Below are positions 15,175 through 22,829 of a stretch of 64,000 nucleotides of DNA, in pieces; the stretch's first letter is position 1; each line of letters starts with the position of its first letter. The position numbers were made by a program, and so were the translations under genes. Source of the DNA: Nonomuraea fuscirosea (GTDB lineage Bacteria; Actinomycetota; Actinomycetes; Streptosporangiales; Streptosporangiaceae). The notes beneath the pieces were generated by a model that searched no databases, was not told where the DNA came from, and saw only the letters and a list, made by a program, of their open reading frames with translations. Where the stretch lies: positions 186,001-250,000 of the forward strand of contig NZ_PVNG01000005.1 in assembly GCF_003001935.1 (NCBI RefSeq). Direction: 5' to 3'.

Positions 15175-17408
15175 CGCGTTTCCTCCGGTGTCGCGGGCGG
15201 ATGGGAGAGGGAGGGCGGGCGGACGGCCCGCCCCCACGCCGACGGCTCCGGGCCCAGCCGCAGGTGCAGCCGGCCGCCGCGGTGCAGCGTGGTGGCGCTC
15301 AGGTGGGTCGCGTGCAGGGGTTCGCCGTTGAGCGTCGCCGCCTGGACGTACTGCGCCGGCGGGTCGCGGTCGAGGCCGTCGGCGCCGATCGGCGTCTCGC
15401 GGTGCCCGCTGGTCTCGATGACGAACTCGTTGTCACCGGCCCTGAGCACGGCCCGGTCGAACGCGGGCGCGTTGACGAGGAACAGGTTCTGCCCGGCGAC
15501 GGGGAAGAGCCCCAGTGACGCCCAGACGTACCAGGAGCTCAGGCCGCCCGAGTCGTCGTTGCCCGGGAGCCCGCCGGGCCCGGTGCCGAACTGCCAGGTC
15601 AGCGCCGCCTGCACCACCTGGGCCGTGCGCTCGGGCCGGCCCGCGTAGTGGTAGGCCCACGGCGCCTCCATGTCGGGCTCGTTGTTCAGCCCCTCGAACC
15701 GGTTGAGCGCGTAGCCGGCCAGCATCTCCGCCGGATGGGGACGCCGGCCCGGCTGCCGCACCGGCGGGGCGCCGAACCCGAAGAAGCGGTCGAGTTTGCC
15801 GGTGAAGGCCTCGTCGCCGCCGGCCAGGGCGATCCGCGGCGCCATGTCGTGCAGCAGGCGGAAGGAGTAGTTCCACTTGCCGCCCTCGTAGAACTCCGAG
15901 TCGCGCAGCAGCCCGGTGCCGGGGTCGAAGGCGTTGGACCACCGGCGGCCGCGGTCCTCCAGGTCGTCGGCCAGGCCGCGGTCGTTGAGCGCTCTGGCGA
16001 CCCGCGCCGTGCAGTGGTAGGCGTAGGCCAGGTCGAGAGTGTGCGTGATCGGGTGCACCAGGCCGTGCTCGAAGAAGTCCTCGCCGTACATCCGGCGCAG
16101 GTCGCCGACCATGTGCACGAGCGCCCAGTTCCAGTCGAAGCTCTCCCAGCCGAGCGCGTGGGCGTCGGCCAGCGCGGTGTGCACGAGCGCGCTGGCCTGC
16201 CGGAAGAACCGGTCGGCGCCGCGGGCCATGCGGTAGCCGATGGGGAAGTTGCCCTCCTCCTCGCACACCCTGATCAGCGATTCGAGCAGGTCGGCGGCCC
16301 GGCCGGGGGCGATGGCGGCGAGCAGGGGGAGCTGCGTCTTATAGATGTCCCACATGGTGCAGACGTCGAACGCGAACGGCCCCGAGGCCGGCCAGAACGG
16401 GCTCTCGTCGTCGGCGAAACACGGCTTGACCAGCGCGTGGTAGAGCGCGGTCGCCATCACGGTACGCCGGGCCGGGGTTCCGCCTTCGACCTGGACCCGG
16501 CCGAGGTGGTCGGCCCAGCGGGCCCTGGTACGCGCGCGTACGGCGTCGAAGGCGGGCAGGGCGGACCCGCACTCGCGTTCCAGGTTCCGCCGGGCCTGGT
16601 CGCACCCGCGCAGCGAGAATCCGAGCCGCACCTCGATGGTCTGTCCCGCCGCGGCCGGACCCATGAAGAGCAGGCCGAAGGGCCGCAGGGTGGTGTGCCG
16701 GATGCTGTCGAAGTCGAGGCGGGTGCCGCCGTCGATGAGGCGCCGGTCGTACCAGAGCATCTGCCGCCAGCCCGGGCTGTCGACGTCGACGCAGACCGAC
16801 AGCGGGACGCCCTCCATCACCACCGTGGCCTGGGCCCGGCCGTGCCCTGCGCTCTCGACCTGGGCCCGCAGCGGCACGGTGCGGCCGAGATCGATGTCGA
16901 GGCCGCCGCAGGACAGGTCGACGACGACGCGGGCGCTGCCGTGCTCGGGGAAGGTGTAGCGGTGGACGGCCACCTTGGCGCCGACGGTCAGCTCGCAGCG
17001 GATCCCGGTGTCCAGGGTGGCCGCGTAGTAGCCCGCCTCCGCCACCTCGTCGCGCAGCGGCCACGCCTGGCCGAGCACGTCGAGTGCCTGCACCATCGGG
17101 GTGACCCGGACGTAGTTGTAGTACTTGCGGATCGCGCCGGTGCCGGACTGCTGGAAGTGGGTGAAGCCGGACGCCTGCAGCCGCTCGTACATCTCCTCGG
17201 GCACGCCCTCGGTGTTCTTGGCGTAGCGGCCGTAGCCGGTGGGGTAGGCCCCGGAGTAGGCGCAGGCCGACACCATGCCGAGCGGCGACGTGGCGCCCGG
17301 GTGGGTGTTTCCCACCTGCGGTTTCGGCCACCACCAGGTGGCGGCCAGACCGCGGGCGCGTGGCAGGTCGGTGGCCGCTGTGCCGATGAAGGGGTCAACG
17401 TTGTCCAG
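15171..17408 (-). CDS. GH92 family alpha-mannosidase, non-standard start
   Basis: Calcium-dependent exo-alpha-mannosidase type enzyme of about 745 residues. Family marks: VDPFIGTAATDLP at the N-terminus, GNTHPGATSPLGMV, GFTHFQQSGTG, the metal and acid-base region with GNFPIGYRMARGADRFF, NNEPDMEAPWAYHYAG, and GNDDSGGLSSWYVWASLG near the C-terminus. The only ATG/GTG near the start is GTG 17315, which would cut off the conserved VDPFIGT strand. The frame is open only back to 17420, so I place the start at CTG 17408 by inference. No signal peptide is seen. It is followed by a glycosyltransferase in an ATGA overlap and preceded by a GNAT gene on the same strand. Confidence 0.85.
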   Translation of the reverse strand: MDNVDPFIGTAATDLPRARGLAATWWWPKPQVGNTHPGATSPLGMVSACAYSGAYPTGYGRYAKNTEGVPEEMYERLQASGFTHFQQSGTGAIRKYYNYVRVTPMVQALDVLGQAWPLRDEVAEAGYYAATLDTGIRCELTVGAKVAVHRYTFPEHGSARVVVDLSCGGLDIDLGRTVPLRAQVESAGHGRAQATVVMEGVPLSVCVDVDSPGWRQMLWYDRRLIDGGTRLDFDSIRHTTLRPFGLLFMGPAAAGQTIEVRLGFSLRGCDQARRNLERECGSALPAFDAVRARTRARWADHLGRVQVEGGTPARRTVMATALYHALVKPCFADDESPFWPASGPFAFDVCTMWDIYKTQLPLLAAIAPGRAADLLESLIRVCEEEGNFPIGYRMARGADRFFRQASALVHTALADAHALGWESFDWNWALVHMVGDLRRMYGEDFFEHGLVHPITHTLDLAYAYHCTARVARALNDRGLADDLEDRGRRWSNAFDPGTGLLRDSEFYEGGKWNYSFRLLHDMAPRIALAGGDEAFTGKLDRFFGFGAPPVRQPGRRPHPAEMLAGYALNRFEGLNNEPDMEAPWAYHYAGRPERTAQVVQAALTWQFGTGPGGLPGNDDSGGLSSWYVWASLGLFPVAGQNLFLVNAPAFDRAVLRAGDNEFVIETSGHRETPIGADGLDRDPPAQYVQAATLNGEPLHATHLSATTLHRGGRLHLRLGPEPSAWGRAVRPPSLSHPPATPEETR

Positions 17409-17417
17409 GATGCGGGG

Positions 17418-17423
17418 ACTCTA
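17418..17423 (-). promoter_or_regulatory. possible -10 box for a leaderless GH92 transcript
   Basis: TAGAGT on the minus strand (TANNNT). Seven bases further is A at 17411, then CTG at 17408. No ribosome binding site lies before the CTG, which fits a near-leaderless message. Confidence 0.35.
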
Positions 17424-17495
17424 CCCAGCGTGACCTCGTCGTAGGTTTCGCCGAGATGAAATCCCGCACCACGATTCCGTCCGCCTTCCCGCGGG

Positions 17496-18047
17496 TCAGC
17501 GGCGGGCCCGCCACTCGGGCGCGAGCACCGACCAGATCTCCATGTCCGCCCGTACGCCCCGGTACGGGTAGCTCTCGCGCAGCACCCCGTCCCTGGTCAT
17601 GCCGAGCCGCCTGGCCACGGCGATGCTGGGCTCGTTGACCGAGGAGACCACCCACTCGACGCGGTGGATGCCGCGCTCCTCGACGGCCCAGTCGATGAGC
17701 ACGCGTACGGCCCTGGTCACCAGCCCCTTGCCCGCCGCCGACGGCTCCAGCCAGCAGCCCGCCTCGGCGTTGCCCCGCGGGACGTCCATGGTGCGGAAGA
17801 TGACCCCGCCGACGAGCTTGGCCTCGGCCCAGATGCCGTACAGGCGCGCGGTGTCGTCCACCGCCTTGAGCGCGTACTCCCGCAGGAAGGCCCGCGCCGA
17901 CTCCAGGTCCTGGACCCGGTCGGGCAGCCCGACGTGGCGCCCGATGAACTCGCGCCCGCGCTCGAGGTGGGCCAGGAACTCCTCGGCCTGCCACGGTTCG
18001 AGCGGGCGCAGCTCGGCGCCGTCGTCCCCCAGGGACACTGCGAACAT
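17496..18047 (-). CDS. GNAT family N-acetyltransferase, RimJ/RimL type
   Basis: A 183-residue acetyltransferase with the RimJ/RimL layout: AELRPLEPWQAEEFLAHL at the start, GNAEAGCWLEPSAAGKGLVT (acetyl-CoA-binding region, about residues 93-112) and NEPSIAVARRLGMTRDGVLR near the end. Ribosomal-protein N-terminal acetylation is the classical role of the family, but many relatives act on other amines. It is divergent from the sugar operon and upstream of the GH92 gene; the 190-base divergent gap contains the sugar-operon operators. Confidence 0.88.
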   Translation of the reverse strand: MFAVSLGDDGAELRPLEPWQAEEFLAHLERGREFIGRHVGLPDRVQDLESARAFLREYALKAVDDTARLYGIWAEAKLVGGVIFRTMDVPRGNAEAGCWLEPSAAGKGLVTRAVRVLIDWAVEERGIHRVEWVVSSVNEPSIAVARRLGMTRDGVLRESYPYRGVRADMEIWSVLAPEWRARR

Positions 18048-18145
18048 TCTTCATCTCCAAAGATCGACATAGAGGCGTACGGAAGCAACGTACGCCGCCC
18101 GGTGCCCACGCGGCACGCCTCTCATCAGGGCAACCTTCGCACTCG

Positions 18146-18171
18146 TGCTCATATGAGCAAAATCTGGCTCA
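18146..18171 (+). promoter_or_regulatory. overlapping palindromes, likely operator of the sugar operon
   Basis: TGCTCATATGAGCA (18146-18159) is a perfect 14-base palindrome. Its right half-site also pairs with GCTCA at 18167-18171 (TGAGC-N8-GCTCA). It lies just upstream of the promoter of an operon that contains a SorC-type regulator gene, the obvious candidate binder. Confidence 0.6.
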
Positions 18172-18175
18172 AGTG

Positions 18176-18205
18176 TTGCGATCAGGTTAATAGCCGACTT
18201 ACGGT
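18176..18205 (+). promoter_or_regulatory. promoter of the sugar/deoC operon
   Basis: TTGCGA (18176-18181), an 18-base spacer, then TACGGT (18200-18205). GGAGG at 18226-18230 is the ribosome binding site for ATG 18236. Confidence 0.5.
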
Positions 18206-18235
18206 GCGTTACCTACGTCACATACGGAGGCCCCC

Positions 18236-19234
18236 ATGAGTGCATTCCGGTCGTTCACCATTCCCGCCCTGCTCCTGGTCACCGCCTTGACCGCGTGCTC
18301 GGTGTCCACCTCCCCTGGTGGCTCCACCAGTAGCTCCACCGGGGCTGCCGGGCAGAAGGACGACGGTCCCGTCGCCATCGGCTTCAGCCAGGCGACCCAG
18401 CAGTCCCCCTTCTACGTACAGCTGCGCGAGGGCGCGGAGGCCGCCGCCGAGAAGGCCGGTGGAACGCTCTATTTCGCCGACTCGGGCGGCGACGTCACCA
18501 AGCAGAACAACGACATCCAGGACCTCATCACCCGCCAGGTGGACGTCCTGCTGATCAACCCGGTGGACCCGAAGGGCGTCCAGCCCGGCCTCGCCGCGGC
18601 CAAGGCGGCCGGGATCCCGGTCGTGACCGTGGACCGGCCGGTGCCGGAAGGCGCGGTCGCGCACGTCGGGCGGGACAACAAGGCGATGGGCGCGCTCGTC
18701 GGCAAGCGGCTGAGCGAGCAGCTCGGCGCCAAGGGCGGCACCGTCATCGAGATCCGCGGTGACGCGGGCGGCGCGGTCGCGCGTGACCGCGGCGCCGGAT
18801 TCCACGAGGCCGTGGCGGGCAACCCCAAGATCAAGATCGTCGAGGGGCCGTACTCGGACTACGTGCGCTCCAAGGCCGTCACCGCGATGCAGGACCTGCT
18901 CCAGGTCCACCCCGACGTCGCCGCCGTGTACGCGCACAACGACGACATGGCCCTCGGCGCGCTCCAGGTACTGAAGGAGAACGGCAAGGACAAGGTCCTG
19001 GTCGCCGGGGTCGACGGCCTCATGGAGGCGGTCAAGCAGATCCCCTCGGGCCAGTACGTGGCCACCGCGCTCAACGACCCCATCTCCCTCGGCTCCAAGG
19101 CCGTCGAGACGGTGCTCAAGGTGCAGAAGGGCGAGCAGGTCGAGCCGAACATCGACGCGGGCACGGCGCTGATCGACACGGACAACGCGGCCGAGTACGC
19201 GGGCTCGGGTGAGTTCGCCCAGGCCGCCAAGTAA
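18236..19234 (+). CDS. ribose-type (RbsB-like) sugar-binding lipoprotein
   Basis: Extracytoplasmic substrate-binding protein of a CUT2 importer, 332 residues. The lipobox LTAC places the lipidated Cys at residue 21, followed by a Ser/Thr-rich tether. The periplasmic-binding-protein fold type I is clear: VAIGFSQATQQSPFY, DVLLINPVDPKGVQPGL, GIPVVTVDRPVPEG, AHVGRDNKAMG, VYAHNDDMALGALQVL and VLVAGVDGLMEAV. First gene of the long operon with its own promoter, operator and ribosome binding site. Ligand is a sugar or polyol; identity is not visible. Confidence 0.92.
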   Translation: MSAFRSFTIPALLLVTALTACSVSTSPGGSTSSSTGAAGQKDDGPVAIGFSQATQQSPFYVQLREGAEAAAEKAGGTLYFADSGGDVTKQNNDIQDLITRQVDVLLINPVDPKGVQPGLAAAKAAGIPVVTVDRPVPEGAVAHVGRDNKAMGALVGKRLSEQLGAKGGTVIEIRGDAGGAVARDRGAGFHEAVAGNPKIKIVEGPYSDYVRSKAVTAMQDLLQVHPDVAAVYAHNDDMALGALQVLKENGKDKVLVAGVDGLMEAVKQIPSGQYVATALNDPISLGSKAVETVLKVQKGEQVEPNIDAGTALIDTDNAAEYAGSGEFAQAAK

Positions 19235-19265
19235 GGCCGGAAAACGAAGGATGGAAGGCGCAAGG

Positions 19266-20318
19266 ATGTCGGAAACCATGCAGGCCGCGGTGCTCCACGC
19301 CCCCGGCGACATCAGGGTCGAGCAGGTGCCCGTGCCGGAGCCGGGTCCCGGCGAGGCGCTCGTCCGCGTCGCGGTCTGCGGCGTCTGCGGCTCGGACGTC
19401 CCCCGCATGCTGCACGCCGGGGCGTACCACTTCCCGATCATCTGCGGCCACGAGTTCTCCGGGCACGTCGTACGGCTCGGCGCGGACCTGGCCGCCGCCG
19501 GCCGCGTCCACGAGGGCGACCTGGTCACGGTGCCCCCGCTGATCCCGTGCCACGAGTGCGCCCCCTGCAGCCAGGGTCACTTCAGCCTGTGCAAGAACTA
19601 CGGCTACTTCGGCAGCCGCCGCGACGGGGCGTACGCGCAGTACGTCACCGTGCCCGCGGAGAACCTGATGGTGCTGCCCGCGGACCTCGACCCGCGCGCG
19701 GCGGCCATGCTGGACCCGGCCGCGATCGCGCTGCACGCCCTGTGGCGGACGAAGATGCGCGGCGGCAAGCGGGTGGCGGTGGTGGGCGCGGGCCCCATCG
19801 GGCTGTTCGCCGCGCAGTGGGCCAGGCTCGCCGGGGCCGCCGAGGTGCTGGTCATCGAGCTGAACGAGCAGAAGGCGGCCATGGCCACGGAGGCGGGCGC
19901 CACGCACACGGCGACCAGCGCGCAGGCCGCGGCGGAGACGGCCGGTGACGGCTACGACGTGGTCATCGAGTCGGCGGGCGTGCCCGCCACCGTCGACCAG
20001 GCCGTGGCGCTGACCGCCCGGCACGGCGAGGCCGTCTTCATCGGCATCCCGCACGAGCCCGTGGTGCTGCCCAAGGCCACGTTCAGTTCGTTCCTGCGCC
20101 GCGAGGTCACCCTGCACGGTGCCTGGAACTCCTTCTCCGCGCCCTTCCCCGGCGACGAGTGGCGGGTGGCGGCGCGGTCGCTGGCCTCGGGCGACCTGGC
20201 CTGGAAGTTCATGATCACGCACGAGCTGGGGCTGGACGCGCTGCCCGAGACCATCGCGAGCCTCGGCGACCGCTCGATCTTCAGCTCCAAGGTCCTCTTC
20301 CTGCCGAACGAGGGCTGA
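19266..20318 (+). CDS. zinc-dependent polyol(-phosphate) dehydrogenase, GatD-like
   Basis: Medium-chain NAD(P)-dependent alcohol dehydrogenase of 350 residues. Catalytic-zinc region: CGSDVPRML (Cys41) and GHEFSG (His62-Glu63). Structural-zinc cysteines are at 95, 98, 101 and 109 (PCHECAPCSQGHFSLC). The nucleotide fold is VAVVGAGPIGLFAAQ. From memory of the family, the stretches GSDVPRMLHAGAYHFPI, FGSRRDGAYAQY and LHGAWNSFSAPFPGDEW match galactitol-1-phosphate 5-dehydrogenase more closely than sorbitol dehydrogenase. ATG at 19266 follows AAGG. In this operon it sits directly before an FGGY kinase, which suggests phosphorylation of a polyol and then oxidation of the polyol phosphate. The substrate is inference. 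Confidence 0.85.
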   Translation: MSETMQAAVLHAPGDIRVEQVPVPEPGPGEALVRVAVCGVCGSDVPRMLHAGAYHFPIICGHEFSGHVVRLGADLAAAGRVHEGDLVTVPPLIPCHECAPCSQGHFSLCKNYGYFGSRRDGAYAQYVTVPAENLMVLPADLDPRAAAMLDPAAIALHALWRTKMRGGKRVAVVGAGPIGLFAAQWARLAGAAEVLVIELNEQKAAMATEAGATHTATSAQAAAETAGDGYDVVIESAGVPATVDQAVALTARHGEAVFIGIPHEPVVLPKATFSSFLRREVTLHGAWNSFSAPFPGDEWRVAARSLASGDLAWKFMITHELGLDALPETIASLGDRSIFSSKVLFLPNEG

Positions 20319-20320
20319 CG

Positions 20321-21829
20321 ATGGCTGCCTTCCTCGCCCTCGACCTGGGGACCGAAGGCGCCCGCGCGGCGGTCTACGGCGTCGACGGCACGGTCATGGG
20401 GTCGGGCGCCGACCGGTATCCGACCCGTTTCCCCCGGCCCGGCTGGGCCGAGCAGGATCCGGACGACTGGTGGCGGGCGGGCGCGCACGCCGTCAGGCAG
20501 GCGCTCGCCGAGGCGGGCGGCCCGTCGATCGACGGGATCGCGGTGGCGACCACGGCCTCGACCGTGGCCGTGCTCGACCGGGACGGCCGCCCGCTGCGGC
20601 CGGCCCTGCTCTGGATGGACGGCAGGGCCGGCGCGGAGTCCGAGCTCACCGCCGAGACCGGCCATCCGGTCCTGCGGTACTCCGGTGGCCGCGACGCGGT
20701 GGAGTGGCTGGTGCCCAAGGCCATGTGGCTGGCCCGGCACGAGCCCGCCACCTACCGCGCCGCCGCCCGCATCGTCGAGGCGGCGGACTACCTGGTCTGG
20801 CGGCTCACCGGGCGGTGGGCGGGATCGCGGATGAACGCGGTCTGCAAGAGCAACTACGATCCGCGCGGCGCCGGTCATCCGCACGACCTGTACGAGGCAC
20901 TCGGCATCGGCGACCTGGCCGCCAAGCTGCCCGACGAGATCGTGCCCGTCGGCGAACCGGTCGGGCCGCTCGGCGCGGCGGCCCGAGCGGAGCTCGGCAT
21001 CACCGGACCGGCCACCGTCGTGTCCGGCGGGATCGACGCGCACCTGTCGCTGCTGGCCGTCGGCGGCGGGCACGAGGGCCAGGTGTCGATCGTCTGCGGC
21101 ACGTCCAACGCCTTCGTCACGGAGATCGCCGAGCCGGTCTTCCCCGCCACCGTGTGGGGGCCGTACCCGGACGCGCTGCGCACGGGCCGCTGGCTCGTCG
21201 AGGGCGGCCAGGTGAGCGCGGGCTCCGTCCTGGCGTGGACGGGCGAGGGGCTCATCGGCCGGCCGCGGTCCGAGATCGGCGGGCTGATCAAGGCGGCGGC
21301 GCAGCTGCCGCCGGTGGAGCACGGCCTGATCGTCCTGGACTACTTCATGGGCAACCGCACGCCGCTGCGCGACCCGCACCTGCGCGGCGCGGTGCTCGGC
21401 CTGACCCTGGCCAGCACGCCCGAGCAGGTCTACCGGGCGGCGGTGGAGGGCGTCGCGTACGGCACCCGCCAGGTCGTCGACTCCTTCACCGACGGCGGGA
21501 TCGCCGTGGACGAGATCTTCCTGTCGGGCGGCATCCAGCACAACGAGCTGTGGCTGCAGACCACCGCCGACGTGCTCGGCCGGCCGGTGCACCTGGTCGG
21601 CGGCGACAACCTGACGCTGCGGGCCTGCTCGGTGCTGGCCGCGGCCGGCTCGGGCCGGCACGGCTCGCTGGCGGAGGCGGCGGCACACTACGCGCCCAAG
21701 GTGCGCACGGTCGAGCCGGTCCCCGGCAACGTGGCGGCCTACCGCGACGGCTACGCCGACTACCGCGCCGCCACCGCCGCCACCACCGGCATCTCCCACC
21801 GCCTCAGCGGAAGGAGGCCGGGCGCATGA
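20321..21829 (+). CDS. FGGY-family carbohydrate kinase
   Basis: ATP-dependent sugar/polyol kinase of 502 residues starting at ATG 20321, two bases after the previous stop. The N-terminal ATPase domain starts FLALDLGTEGARAAVYGVDG; VVSGGIDAHLSLLAVGGG holds the expected catalytic Asp239; VDEIFLSGGIQHNELWLQTTADVLGRPV is the second FGGY signature region. Family members phosphorylate ketoses or polyols (xylulose, ribulose, glycerol, erythritol). The exact substrate is not readable. Its TGA overlaps a mini-ORF that links it translationally to the regulator gene. Confidence 0.9.
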   Translation: MAAFLALDLGTEGARAAVYGVDGTVMGSGADRYPTRFPRPGWAEQDPDDWWRAGAHAVRQALAEAGGPSIDGIAVATTASTVAVLDRDGRPLRPALLWMDGRAGAESELTAETGHPVLRYSGGRDAVEWLVPKAMWLARHEPATYRAAARIVEAADYLVWRLTGRWAGSRMNAVCKSNYDPRGAGHPHDLYEALGIGDLAAKLPDEIVPVGEPVGPLGAAARAELGITGPATVVSGGIDAHLSLLAVGGGHEGQVSIVCGTSNAFVTEIAEPVFPATVWGPYPDALRTGRWLVEGGQVSAGSVLAWTGEGLIGRPRSEIGGLIKAAAQLPPVEHGLIVLDYFMGNRTPLRDPHLRGAVLGLTLASTPEQVYRAAVEGVAYGTRQVVDSFTDGGIAVDEIFLSGGIQHNELWLQTTADVLGRPVHLVGGDNLTLRACSVLAAAGSGRHGSLAEAAAHYAPKVRTVEPVPGNVAAYRDGYADYRAATAATTGISHRLSGRRPGA

Positions 21830-21885
21830 GCCACCGCAACCCGAGGGCCCTGCGCATGAGCCACCGCAACCGGAGGAGGCCCGGC
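21826..21885 (+). repeat. 30-bp direct duplication carrying start codon and GAGG
   Basis: Two copies start at 21826 and 21856. Each has ATGAGCCACCGCAACC followed by a GAGG element, which gives repeated start and ribosome-binding signals before the regulator gene. Confidence 0.8.
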
Positions 21886-21891
21886 GCATGA
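21826..21891 (+). CDS. 21-residue mini-ORF bridging kinase and regulator genes
   Basis: Starts at the ATG overlapping the kinase stop (ATGA at 21826) and stops at the TGA overlapping the ATG of the SorC gene (ATGA at 21888). It is built from a 30-bp direct duplication, so MSHRN occurs twice. It may work only as a translational relay; a functional peptide is unproven. Confidence 0.4.
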   Translation: MSHRNPRALRMSHRNRRRPGA

Positions 21892-22829
21892 GTGACGACG
21901 ACCAGCTCTACCAGGTGGCCGTCCGCTACTACGAGAGCGGCGAGACCCAGGAGCAGATCGCCACCGCGATGCACCTCACCCGCTGGAAGGTGGGCCGCAT
22001 GCTGGCCGAGGCGCGCGAGGTCGGCATCGTCCGGATCGAGGTGCTGCACCCGCGCTCCCGGGTCCGCACGCTGGAGCGTTCGCTCAGGGAGCGCTTCGGC
22101 CTGCGCGACGCCGTCGTGGTCGCCGCGGTCGGCGGCGACGACGCCGAGCAGATGCGCGACCGGGTGGCCGCGGCGGGCGCCGAGCACCTGATGGAGATGC
22201 GGCCCGCGCCGAACCTGATCGGCGTCTCCTGGGGCCGCACGCTCGACCGGCTGGCCGGCGGGCTGACCCCCGGCTGGGCCACCGGCGTCAACGTGGTGCA
22301 GATCAACGGCGCGCTCAGCCGGTCGCGCCACCCCACCAGCGCGCACAGCATGGCCAGTCTGATGGCCCACCACGGCGGCGGCACCGCGACGCTGCTGGCC
22401 GCCCCCGCGATCCTGGAGCAGGAGAGCACCCGCGCGGTGCTGGAGAGCGACCGGGCCATCGCCGACGTGCTGTCCCTGGCCGCCCGCGCCGACCTGTTCC
22501 TGTTCAGCCCCGGCGGCATGGACAGCGACTCGGTGCTGGTGGACTCGGGCCAGATCGACGCCGCCCACCTGTCCAGGCTCGCCCGGGCGGGCGCGGTCGG
22601 CGACGTGCTCGGGCGCTTCATCGACGCCGAGGGCAAGATCGTCGATCCCGCCCTGGACGGGCGCACCCTCGGGCTCTCCCTGGACGTCCTGCGCTCGGCC
22701 ACCACCTCCGTCGCGCTGGTCAGCGGCGCGGCCAAGCGCGCCGTGTGCCGGGCCGTCGTCTCCAGCGGCCTGTGCGACGTGCTGATCACCGACGACCACA
22801 ACGCCCGCCATCTCCTGGAGGCCGCATGA
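21888..22829 (+). CDS. SorC-family (sugar-binding) transcriptional regulator
   Basis: Transcription regulator of 313 residues. The N-terminal helix-turn-helix (~10-50) reads GETQEQIATAMHLTRWKVGRML. The C-terminal NagB-like effector domain includes PNLIGVSWGRTLDRLAGGL, DLFLFSPGGM and the DALDGRTLGLSLD region typical of SorC/DeoR-like sugar-phosphate sensors. It is encoded inside the operon it presumably controls, with ATGA overlaps on both sides. The palindromes at 18146-18171 are its likely sites. The effector would be a phosphorylated intermediate of the pathway (family knowledge). Confidence 0.9.
   Translation: MSDDDQLYQVAVRYYESGETQEQIATAMHLTRWKVGRMLAEAREVGIVRIEVLHPRSRVRTLERSLRERFGLRDAVVVAAVGGDDAEQMRDRVAAAGAEHLMEMRPAPNLIGVSWGRTLDRLAGGLTPGWATGVNVVQINGALSRSRHPTSAHSMASLMAHHGGGTATLLAAPAILEQESTRAVLESDRAIADVLSLAARADLFLFSPGGMDSDSVLVDSGQIDAAHLSRLARAGAVGDVLGRFIDAEGKIVDPALDGRTLGLSLDVLRSATTSVALVSGAAKRAVCRAVVSSGLCDVLITDDHNARHLLEAA

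Noticed and set aside
15648..17444. Long plus-strand frame opposite the GH92 gene
   Set aside because: No domain; the GH92 motifs are on the minus strand.
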